From contig CALKYB010000088.1 of NCBI GenBank assembly GCA_938003565.1, positions 1 through 5,146 of the forward strand: DNA of 5,146 nucleotides, read 5' to 3'. The translations under genes and the position numbers were made by a program. The notes below the pieces were generated by a model. It had not been told where the DNA came from, did no database searches, and was given only the letters and a program-made list of their open reading frames with translations. This DNA comes from an uncultured bacterium. GTDB taxonomy: Bacteria > Bdellovibrionota_C > UBA2361 > SZUA-149 > CALKYB01. Below are positions 1 through 5,146 of the stretch, piece after piece. Within the stretch, counting starts at the first letter, position 1. Each line of letters begins with the position of its first letter.

Positions 1-1024
1 CGAGAACATTTTGAATACCTTCCGCATCAGCCTTCTTAACTGATACAATCGCATCCGCCTCACCAGAGGCAATTCTTCTCCGCTTCTCAGCTTCAGCATC
101 AGCATTAATCTGAACCTTTGTTTTTTCAATTTCCCGAGGAACAACTTCTTCAGCCACAAGACGCTCTTGCTCAGCTTTAGCAATCGCCATTTGAATCTCC
201 GCCTCGGCAGCCTTCTCAGCAACCTGTCCCCGTTGTCTTGCAGTTGCTTCCTGTTCGGCTAAGTCAGCATTAAATCTAGCAATATCACCTTGAGCCCGGT
301 TCTCCCCCTCAACAGCTTCAGAGTTATAACCGGCCACCGAAATCCTTTTTTCTTTTTCAGCAGAGGCGGAGCCTATTTCACCGCGCTTCTCTTCCTCAGC
401 AACATCAATCTTGGCTTGGTTTACAGCTACCGCAGCCGCCTTTTTACCAATAGATTCAATATAACCAGACTCGTCAGTGATATCAGTAATGTTTACGTTA
501 ATTAAAGATAGTCCAATCTTTCTCAATTCTTGACCGATATTATTTCGAATAGCCTCTAGAAATCTTTCCCTATCTTGATTGATTTGCTCAATAGTCAATG
601 AGGCAATTGTCAAACGTAGCTGACCAAAGATAATTTCAGAAGCCATGGACTCAACTTCTGGTCTTGAAAGATCAAGCAAGCGAACCGCAGCATTGTTCAT
701 ATTCTCAGGATTAGTGTCTACAGCAATAGTAAACGTACTAGGAACGTTTACCCTGATATTCTGCTGGGAAAGAGCACCTTTCAAGTCGATGTTGATTGTC
801 ATCGGGGTTAAGTCTAGAAAGGATCCGTGCTGAATCAAGGGATAAATCACAGTGGCTCCACCATGATAACACTTCACTGAGCGTCCAGCCCCTACTCTAC
901 CTTGAACAGCTAAAATTTTGTTCGATGGACATCGAACATAAATACGAGCCAAAATAAACATGAATGCATAAAACAGCATCACAAAAGCAGCAATTCCCGC
1001 TATTAAATATGGCAATGAAAACAT
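1..1024 (-). CDS. Flotillin-like SPFH/band-7 membrane scaffold protein (C-terminus cut by window edge)
   Basis: This is a flotillin-type protein, a membrane scaffold of ordered lipid microdomains. The 341 codons seen run without a stop from ATG at 1024 to the window edge, so the C-terminus is missing. A hydrophobic anchor spans residues about 4-27 (LPYLIAGIAAF onwards). It is followed by the CPSNKILAVQGRVG segment (32-45) and HGGATVIYPLIQ (54-65), typical of bacterial flotillins. The SPFH domain covers about 30-200, with TIEQINQDRERF (144-155) and ITDESGYIESIGKKAAA (182-198). From about 200 the sequence becomes an Ala/Glu/Lys/Arg-rich coiled coil with many EA and AE pairs, the oligomerisation region of flotillins. 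A strong Shine-Dalgarno (GGAAGGGAGAG, 1031-1041) lies 6 bases before the ATG. The gene follows the NfeD-like gene by 75 bases on the same strand, the usual NfeD/flotillin operon order. It resembles the FloT group more than E. coli YqiK, but no exact symbol is assigned. Confidence 0.93.
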   Translation of the reverse strand, partial: MFSLPYLIAGIAAFVMLFYAFMFILARIYVRCPSNKILAVQGRVGAGRSVKCYHGGATVIYPLIQHGSFLDLTPMTINIDLKGALSQQNIRVNVPSTFTIAVDTNPENMNNAAVRLLDLSRPEVESMASEIIFGQLRLTIASLTIEQINQDRERFLEAIRNNIGQELRKIGLSLINVNITDITDESGYIESIGKKAAAVAVNQAKIDVAEEEKRGEIGSASAEKEKRISVAGYNSEAVEGENRAQGDIARFNADLAEQEATARQRGQVAEKAAEAEIQMAIAKAEQERLVAEEVVPREIEKTKVQINADAEAEKRRRIASGEADAIVSVKKADAEGIQNVL

Positions 1025-1099
1025 AATCTACTCTCCCTTCCTACTGATCTCTAGTCTCGCTTTAGTACGATAATTCAAACCTAATTTTACCTTGGTGCA

Positions 1100-1687
1100 C
1101 TACTCTGCCGGCCTAACTACAACCTCCTGCACACCAATCACATCTGTAATAACAACTTTCTTAAACGACTCGATGGAATAGTCTCCCTCTGTGGAGGCAT
1201 CAAGTTCTCGAAGTTGTCCATTCATTGTTATTTGAACTTTTCCTTGACCGTTCTTTGGAATTCTTTGATACACTTCAGCTGATTCACCAACTGTTTTTTT
1301 AATATTGAAATCATCCCCAGCACTTTGGAGCTTCCTTACTTGGCTAAAAAATAGTGCAGTGAGGTACATCGCAAAAAAACCAACCAAACAAGCAACCACT
1401 AAAGAACCAAAATAACCTAAGCCAAACTCAATAAAAGAGGTTAGTCCCGCAAATCCAAACATCATAAAAAATGCGCCAATCGCGTTAAAGGACACGAACT
1501 TAAAGGCTACATCAGATGAATCACTGTCCTGAACATGTAGGTCACTGTCTCCATCAAAACCATCCATTCCCTCGCCAATGCCACCCACAAGCGACATAAC
1601 AACCCTGAGAATGAAAAATGCTGCGCCACCGAAGGCACAAATCATATAAGCTAGTTCAATTGTTGTTGGATCTGGACCTCTAAACAT
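1100..1687 (-). CDS. NfeD-like / YqiJ-like inner-membrane protein with C-terminal OB fold
   Basis: A 195-residue membrane protein. Hydrophobic segments lie at about residues 11-36 (ELAYMICAFGGAAFFILRVV), 66-86 (SFNAIGAFFMMFGFAGL) and 91-115. Between the first two is a short acidic loop (39-59) with eight aspartates. The C-terminal part, about 130-193, looks like the NfeD OB fold: GESAEVYQRIPKNGQGKVQI is followed by a short beta-rich stretch ending in VQEVVVRP. NfeD proteins partner flotillins in membrane microdomains, and the flotillin gene directly downstream on the same strand supports that role here. At 195 residues this is the short form, without the ClpP-like protease domain of long NfeD proteins. 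The ATG at 1687 has AGGAG (1696-1700) 8 bases upstream, which supports this start. The exact physiological role is inferred from family and context. A YqiJ-type name would be equally defensible. Confidence 0.87.
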   Translation of the reverse strand: MFRGPDPTTIELAYMICAFGGAAFFILRVVMSLVGGIGEGMDGFDGDSDLHVQDSDSSDVAFKFVSFNAIGAFFMMFGFAGLTSFIEFGLGYFGSLVVACLVGFFAMYLTALFFSQVRKLQSAGDDFNIKKTVGESAEVYQRIPKNGQGKVQITMNGQLRELDASTEGDYSIESFKKVVITDVIGVQEVVVRPAE

Positions 1688-1724
1688 TTGCCTTTCTCCT
1701 ATTTAAGATCTAAGAAATAATTAG

Positions 1725-1756
1725 ATGTAAATACCTGTAAATTGGTTTCTTTACAT
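1725..1756. promoter_or_regulatory. Cluster of TGTAAA / TTTACA half-sites, candidate operator
   Basis: Three copies of one hexamer sit in 32 bases: TGTAAAT at 1726-1732, TGTAAAT again at 1736-1742 (10 bases apart, one helical turn), and the inverted copy TTTACAT at 1750-1756. The second and third form TGTAAA-N8-TTTACA; the first and third form the 7-bp inverted pair ATGTAAA/TTTACAT. The phased direct copies plus an inverted copy suggest binding by a dimeric regulator, overlapping the candidate CATAAT -10. The region is AT-rich, so chance is possible. No regulator is identified. Confidence 0.35.
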
Positions 1757-1759
1757 AAT

Positions 1760-1775
1760 TGCCTTAATCAAGGCA
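1760..1775. promoter_or_regulatory. 16-bp palindrome, candidate operator or small hairpin
   Basis: TGCCTT-AATC-AAGGCA has perfect 6-bp arms around a 4-base centre, and flanking ACAT (1753-1756) and ATGT (1777-1780) extend the symmetry imperfectly. It lies 44 bases before the preferred MFS start, so it could be a repressor operator or a hairpin in the transporter mRNA leader. It has no U-tract, so it is not an intrinsic terminator. Arms with GC content in an AT-rich spacer make chance less likely than for the AT-only elements nearby. Confidence 0.4.
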
Positions 1776-1807
1776 TATGTCTGCGAAAAATTGCAGCTCC
1801 AGCCATT

Positions 1808-1811
1808 AGGG
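1808..1811 (+). promoter_or_regulatory. Ribosome binding site that decides the MFS start
   Basis: AGGG lies 8 bases before the ATG at 1820. It supports that ATG over the in-frame TTG at 1742, which has no purine-rich site at a suitable distance: the bases before it read TACCTGTAAA. Confidence 0.6.
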
Positions 1812-1819
1812 CCAAGACA

Positions 1820-3088
1820 ATGAATGAAATCAAGACAAACAAATCCCCCACCTCACTAATGTACGGTTGTGGGCTCACTCACTTTTTGTGCCATTTCCTT
1901 GAGCTCGGCTACCCCGCTCTAACTCTCTTCATTGCCGATGACCTGGATATCCCAGTGGCTGACGTTCTCTACGCCGGCTTCCCTCTTTACTTTTGCATGG
2001 GGATATTCGCTTTTCCTTGGGGTATCATTTCAGACCGCTACGGATCATTTTTTAGTTTAGGGATAGCAAGTATCATCGCATCACTTGGGTGCCTGGGACT
2101 AATTTTTGTACATGAGCCATTTAGTATCCTAGTTTCACTTTCAATCATTGGCCTCGGAATTGCCGCCTACCATCCTGCCGGCATGGCCGCTATCTCTTCC
2201 ACTTTTACAGAAAGACGAGGGAAGGCACTAGCACTGCATGGAATTTGGGGTGGGTTGGGCATTCTTTCTGCTCCAATCCTCGCTGGACTCATTGGCTACT
2301 ACTTACACTGGAGAAGCTTTTACATTTTTGCGTCTTTGGTATCTTTTCTTTTGGGAGTTTTGTGTTTAAGGATTCAAAGCAAAATTGGTAGCCAACAAAA
2401 AAATCTTCAAGATTCCCCTGAAGTCAGAGAACAAAACTTCAATACCTTTGCTAAATCCTTGATTGCAACCTTTCGCTACCGAGAATTTTTACTTCTCCTT
2501 ATTTGCATGACTATTGCTGGTGCGGTTTATAGAGCAAATATTGTAACACTACCTATTCTTCTTAAAAACCATTCAGGGGAGCCCCTCAACCTCCTTGCGT
2601 CCTTTATTTCACAAACCTTCACTGGGGCGAAGCTAGGCAACCCACTTGATGCCGGAAGCTCACTACTAATGGGACTTGCTGTGTTAGGCGGTCTTATTGG
2701 TCAAAAATTTGCAGGGCAACTTGCTGACAAATACAATCTAGCTAAATGCTACTTCTATTTTTTTCTAATCTCTGTCCCATGTTTAATTCTCATGGGCCAA
2801 CTTGGAGGGGCACCGCTAATTTTTATTTCCATTATATATTTCTTTTTTAGTTTAGGAATGCAACCCATTGAAAATTCTCTCGTTGCAGAAATAAGCCCCA
2901 AGGAAATACTTTCTAGTGTATACGGAATCAAATTCCTTTTTTGTTTTGGCATTGCTGCTTTGGTAGTCCATCCAGTAAGCTACCTAGTCGACAAACAACT
3001 GTACTCCTACCTTTACTCTGCTTTAGCCTTGGCCCTTGTAGTTCACGTATTAATCGTCTCAACTTTCAAACTTTTTAGGGCGAAATAA
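1820..3088 (+). CDS. Major facilitator superfamily (MFS) transporter
   Basis: A 422-residue polytopic inner-membrane protein of typical MFS length with about 12 hydrophobic segments in two halves. The loop between segments 2 and 3 carries a motif-A-like WGIISDRYG (residues 67-75), and the second half has its counterpart GQLADKYN (299-306). GLGIAAYHPAGMAAIS (112-127) and GKALALHGIWGGLG (134-147) resemble segments 4-5 of fosmidomycin-resistance-like and related drug/proton antiporters, so efflux is a fair guess, but the substrate cannot be read from sequence. A polar loop of about 30 residues (roughly 249-279, KNHSGEPLNLL onward) precedes the eighth segment and is longer than usual. The reading frame continues upstream to a TTG at 1742, adding 26 residues (MVSLHNCLNQG onward) with no membrane or signal character. 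The ATG at 1820 with its own ribosome site is preferred, and another ATG at 1859 is possible. The gene is divergent from the NfeD-like operon and convergent with the SDR gene. Confidence 0.9.
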   Translation: MNEIKTNKSPTSLMYGCGLTHFLCHFLELGYPALTLFIADDLDIPVADVLYAGFPLYFCMGIFAFPWGIISDRYGSFFSLGIASIIASLGCLGLIFVHEPFSILVSLSIIGLGIAAYHPAGMAAISSTFTERRGKALALHGIWGGLGILSAPILAGLIGYYLHWRSFYIFASLVSFLLGVLCLRIQSKIGSQQKNLQDSPEVREQNFNTFAKSLIATFRYREFLLLLICMTIAGAVYRANIVTLPILLKNHSGEPLNLLASFISQTFTGAKLGNPLDAGSSLLMGLAVLGGLIGQKFAGQLADKYNLAKCYFYFFLISVPCLILMGQLGGAPLIFISIIYFFFSLGMQPIENSLVAEISPKEILSSVYGIKFLFCFGIAALVVHPVSYLVDKQLYSYLYSALALALVVHVLIVSTFKLFRAK

Positions 3089-3150
3089 CTTACCTAAAGA
3101 TGACTATAAGCGTCGATTGACTGTAAAAATATAATTAGTCGGAAGTGCAT

Positions 3151-3177
3151 CAGAATACGTGGATTCACGTCTGTTTT
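3151..3177 (+). terminator. Probable rho-independent terminator of the MFS gene
   Basis: ACGTG (3157-3161) and CACGT (3166-3170) form a 5-bp stem with the loop GATT. Outer CAG (3151-3153) and CTG (3171-3173) can pair across a 3-base bulge, and TTTT follows at 3174-3177. It lies about 60 bases after the transporter stop. The stem and U-tract are short, so efficiency is uncertain. On the minus strand no U-tract follows the hairpin, so it is unlikely to terminate the SDR gene. Confidence 0.42.
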
Positions 3178-3179
3178 AC

Positions 3180-4571
3180 TTATCCACGATTCACAGACCA
3201 ACTTCTTAAATGAGCGCCAAACCTTCTCATGACAAAAGCATGCAATGGCGCCTGAGAAAATTTATAAAAATACCATGGTAGAGCAGGTTCAAAATCGTGC
3301 ACTGCAACAATAATATTCTCCCGATCGTAGGTTTCCCTGAATTCGATCCTATCCTTCTCTACAGACTTCGCCAATAAGCCACCTACAATATAAAATAACT
3401 GCCTATTCTTAATCGAACGATCCTCGGAGAACTGCAGTTGTAGTAAGGAAATATTTACCAAGGGTACTCTAAAATCAACCAAACCCTCCGAAACTGAAAC
3501 TCTGAGCAAGGGAGCCAAAAACTTTGGTAACCACTTTATATACTCATCGGCTACCTCAACCGCGCTAGCTTCCTGCGGCAAGACCAATCTCTGCACGGAC
3601 CGCACAGTCCTTCTTCTCCGCTCATCTTCTGGCAAAACAAAAGCTCTAGGTGCGACACCTTTAGAATTCCTTACTGCGACAACAACTTGCTTGATCGTAT
3701 CCGAAAATTCCTTGAAAGGCCGGCCTTCAATTACAACACTCTTGCCAGGACGAGCCACCATCCTATGTTTGAGACTTGCGACAAGGGGCCCCGTCAAACT
3801 TCGCGGAGCACCTGTGACTAGTTTCAACCAAAAACTAGACAAGACAGGGCTAAAAACAGGCACGCTGAAAACTCGTCGATTCAAGCCCAAAGCTTTCGCA
3901 GTTTGCAGAATCATCTCCCTGTATGTCAAAGAGGTCGGTCCGGCAAGATCATAGGATTGATTGAAACTCTCTTCTCGTCCCACCATATAAATCAAACTAC
4001 AAGTTGCATCCTCAAGCGCAACTGGTTGAGAGACCGTTTCAGTCCAAGAGGGACAAAGCATAAGCCGTAGCCTCTCAACTAGCTTTATAATCATCGTGGT
4101 TGATGATCCCTCCGCACCTAAAATCATAGCCGCTCGTAAAACTGTTAGTGGGACTCCTCGAGAAGCCAAGGCTTTCTCAACCTCTTTTCTACTGGCTAAA
4201 TGCTTAGAGAGTTTCTCATTTTCTGGAAACATTCCACCGAGATAAATAATTTGCTTCAGCTTTGTTTTCTCAGCAGCCCTAGCAAAATTATCCGCTACCA
4301 AAAGATCAAAGTCTTGGAAGTTCCCCTGAGACAACTCAGCTGAAGGAAGCATAGAGTGAATTAAATAAATCGCTACATCGACCCCAGCTAAAGCCTCCTC
4401 GGCCTCAAGTAAGGAAAAAAGATCGCACTGTCTCCAAGAAATTTTTGACTCACTCTGGCGAGAGCTATCCACTACCCCACGAGTCAGCGCTACAACCTGA
4501 TGTTCTTTAGCCAACTCATTAAGAAGAGCTTTTCCTACAAATCCAGTAGCTCCCGCTACAGCAACTTTCAT
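3180..4571 (-). CDS. YbjT-like atypical SDR NAD(P)-binding protein with an extra C-terminal region
   Basis: A 463-residue cytoplasmic protein. The N-terminus is a Rossmann nucleotide-binding fold: VAVAGATGFVG (residues 3-13) gives the GxxGxxG motif (G7, G10, G13). Further family marks are VDVAIYLIHSM (64-74), QIIYLGGMFP (107-116), LSKHLASRKEVEKAL (121-135), LTVLRAAMILG (142-152) and VSQPVALEDA (180-189). These fit the YbjT/NmrA-like atypical SDRs, which often lack the classical Tyr-x3-Lys pair; I see none. About 205-300 completes the substrate side of the fold. Residues about 310-463 form a second region: an Arg-rich linker (EDERRRRTVRSVQRL, 316-330), a beta-rich stretch (355-425) and a tail (LPWYFYKFSQAPLHAFVMRRFG, 431-452). 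Some YbjT relatives carry DUF2867 here, but I cannot confirm it. Substrate is unknown. The ATG at 4571 has AAGGA (4577-4581) 5 bases upstream. The gene is convergent with the MFS gene and divergent from the YceI-like gene. Confidence 0.85.
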   Translation of the reverse strand: MKVAVAGATGFVGKALLNELAKEHQVVALTRGVVDSSRQSESKISWRQCDLFSLLEAEEALAGVDVAIYLIHSMLPSAELSQGNFQDFDLLVADNFARAAEKTKLKQIIYLGGMFPENEKLSKHLASRKEVEKALASRGVPLTVLRAAMILGAEGSSTTMIIKLVERLRLMLCPSWTETVSQPVALEDATCSLIYMVGREESFNQSYDLAGPTSLTYREMILQTAKALGLNRRVFSVPVFSPVLSSFWLKLVTGAPRSLTGPLVASLKHRMVARPGKSVVIEGRPFKEFSDTIKQVVVAVRNSKGVAPRAFVLPEDERRRRTVRSVQRLVLPQEASAVEVADEYIKWLPKFLAPLLRVSVSEGLVDFRVPLVNISLLQLQFSEDRSIKNRQLFYIVGGLLAKSVEKDRIEFRETYDRENIIVAVHDFEPALPWYFYKFSQAPLHAFVMRRFGAHLRSWSVNRG

Positions 4572-4669
4572 TCGAATCCTTTTAAACTACGATTAACGAC
4601 TAGCGCTGAGGCACTGAAACATTTAACGCCATTAAATAATCTTTGACCAACCCTCAACAGATAATTAGA

Positions 4670-4699
4670 ATTATACAGCGGTAGGTTCGTCAATAACAA
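4670..4699 (-). promoter_or_regulatory. Candidate sigma-70 promoter for the SDR gene
   Basis: On the minus strand a perfect TATAAT (4675-4670) is preceded, 18 bases away, by TTGTTA (4699-4694), which matches four of six -35 consensus bases. A TTGACG at 4693-4688 is closer to consensus but only 12 bases from the -10, too near. A start of transcription around 4663 would give a leader of about 90 bases before the SDR ATG. Confidence 0.42.
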
Positions 4700-4744
4700 A
4701 GATGCTACCATAAGCAGCAAACCTTTCGCTGGTAGAAGACAATT

Positions 4745-4769
4745 AAAAATATACACATAGTATATATTT
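4745..4769. promoter_or_regulatory. AT-rich inverted repeat before the YceI-like gene, candidate operator
   Basis: AAAAATATAC (4745-4754) and GTATATATTT (4760-4769) are inverted copies matching at nine of ten positions around ACATA. The element ends just before the GGAG ribosome site at 4772-4775 and overlaps the likely -10 region, where a repressor could act. Its composition is almost all A and T, so chance symmetry is a real alternative. Confidence 0.3.
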
Positions 4770-4781
4770 TCGGAGTAAAAG

Positions 4782-5146
4782 ATGGTTCATAAGCTCTTCA
4801 AGCTTTCACTAATATTCTCACTGGCTCTAGCTTCAATGGGTTTAAATCCAGTTAAAAAACTTTTACTGAAAGAAGACTCCTCTGTCTCATTTAAACTTAA
4901 TTCCGACTTAAGTAATGTATCCGGCTTAATTGACGATTATCAAGCTAAACTATTTTTAAATCCAAACGACTTTACAAAATCTAAGTTAATTTTTTCAGTT
5001 AATATTAACAAGTTTTCCCTAACAGGCAATGTCGACCCGAGTTTAGTATTGGCCACTAGCCTCCTATCAAACCTAGAGGTCGAACCAGCTAACTTCGAAT
5101 CCGAATCGATAACTCTCCAGAAGGATGGATACTACCTGATCAAAGG
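4782..5146 (+). CDS. YceI-like periplasmic lipid-binding protein (C-terminus cut by window edge)
   Basis: 121 complete codons are seen and the gene continues past the right edge; YceI proteins are usually near 190 residues, so about two thirds is present. Residues 1-18 form a Sec signal peptide: a positive start (MVHKLFK), a hydrophobic core (LSLIFSLALA) and an ALA-S type cleavage site near 17/18. There is no lipobox cysteine. The mature part follows the YceI pattern of a strand ending in SVSFKLNSDLSNVSGLIDDY (34-53), then LFLNPNDFTKSKLIFSVNIN (57-76), the region of the family's GxF...(D/N)P-D...S-V...I signature. YceI proteins are lipocalin-like barrels that bind polyisoprenoids or related lipids in the periplasm. 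The middle (77-105) departs from the usual TGN...RD..L....FFD.E.FP pattern: TGNVDPSLVLATSLLSNLEVEP lacks the common Arg-Asp. GGAG (4772-4775) lies 6 bases before the ATG. Sequence similarity was judged by eye, so the family call is fairly but not fully sure. Confidence 0.7.
   Translation, partial: MVHKLFKLSLIFSLALASMGLNPVKKLLLKEDSSVSFKLNSDLSNVSGLIDDYQAKLFLNPNDFTKSKLIFSVNINKFSLTGNVDPSLVLATSLLSNLEVEPANFESESITLQKDGYYLIK

Larger units (their letters stand above)
1688..1819. other. Divergent intergenic region between the NfeD-like and MFS genes
   Basis: This 132-base AT-rich gap holds the 5' ends of two divergently transcribed genes. It contains the ribosome sites of both, a cluster of TGTAAA/TTTACA half-sites and a 16-bp perfect-arm palindrome, listed separately. 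A CATAAT hexamer at 1754-1759 is the best -10 candidate for the MFS gene, but no good -35 lies 16-18 bases upstream of it. For the NfeD-like operon, TTTACA on the minus strand (1741-1736) resembles a -35, but no good -10 follows at the right distance. No promoter is therefore assigned firmly to either gene. Confidence 0.6.
4572..4781. other. Divergent intergenic region between the SDR and YceI-like genes
   Basis: This 210-base gap holds the ribosome sites of both genes, a candidate minus-strand promoter and an AT-rich dyad, listed separately. A minus-strand reading frame of 62 codons runs through most of it but is not accepted as a gene. No sigma-70 promoter with both boxes is clear for the plus strand; TATATT at 4763-4768 is the best -10 candidate. 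Confidence 0.55.

Noticed and set aside
181..420. Repetitive Ala/Glu codons resembling a DNA repeat
   Set aside because: The periodicity comes from the flotillin coiled coil (alternating GCT/GCN and GAG/GAA codons); no exact tandem unit is present.
290..505. Plus-strand reading frame of 71 codons
   Set aside because: It lies wholly opposite the flotillin coding sequence, whose long conserved frame explains the region.
645..833. Plus-strand reading frame of 62 codons
   Set aside because: It is antisense to the SPFH domain of the flotillin gene and has no ribosome site or recognisable product.
2755..2952. Minus-strand reading frame of 65 codons
   Set aside because: It is antisense to transporter membrane segments; the lysine-rich product is what the complement of a hydrophobic TTT/CTT-rich coding stretch gives.
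3691..3954. Plus-strand reading frame of 87 codons
   Set aside because: It is antisense to the SDR gene, which shows family motifs in its own frame; no independent support.
4568..4756. A 62-codon minus-strand reading frame that ends in an ATGA overlap with the SDR start
   Set aside because: It would begin at a GTG with no ribosome site, and the candidate SDR promoter lies inside it. The sequence (MYIFNCLLPAKG onward) has a hydrophobic start but no family resemblance. The stop/start overlap is suggestive of coupling, and an internal ATG at 4711 with AAGG 10 bases before it is possible, so it is not excluded; conservation in relatives would decide.

Overview
The window reads as an ordinary stretch of chromosome from a Gram-negative, moderately AT-rich bacterium. 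Evidence is a secreted YceI-like protein with a Sec signal peptide, Shine-Dalgarno sites of the GGAG/AGGAG kind, and densely packed genes. A deltaproteobacterial or Bdellovibrionota-like source is only a guess from the style of the proteins. No RNA gene, transposase, integrase, CRISPR array or tRNA remnant is visible.

Layout, left to right: (1) 1-1024, minus strand: a flotillin-type SPFH protein whose C-terminus runs off the left edge. (2) 1100-1687, minus strand: a three-segment membrane protein with a C-terminal NfeD-type OB fold, immediately upstream of the flotillin gene. Together they form the widespread NfeD/flotillin membrane-microdomain operon. (3) 1688-1819: a divergent intergenic region with a 16-bp palindrome and a cluster of TGTAAA-type half-sites. 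(4) 1820-3088, plus strand: a 12-segment MFS transporter; the ATG at 1820 is preferred to an upstream TTG at 1742. (5) 3089-3179: a short convergent gap with a hairpin plus U-tract, probably the transporter terminator. (6) 3180-4571, minus strand: a YbjT-like atypical SDR NAD(P)-binding protein with an extra C-terminal region of about 150 residues. (7) 4572-4781: a second divergent intergenic region with a candidate sigma-70 promoter for the SDR gene and an AT-rich dyad next to the plus-strand gene. (8) 4782-5146, plus strand: a secreted YceI-like protein cut by the right edge.

Only the NfeD-like/flotillin pair has a well-founded functional link. The MFS, SDR and YceI-like genes lie in alternating orientations and need not act together. 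I see no convincing sign of a new multi-gene system. The points most worth a second look are the unassigned C-terminal half of the SDR protein and the symmetric elements in the two divergent promoter regions.
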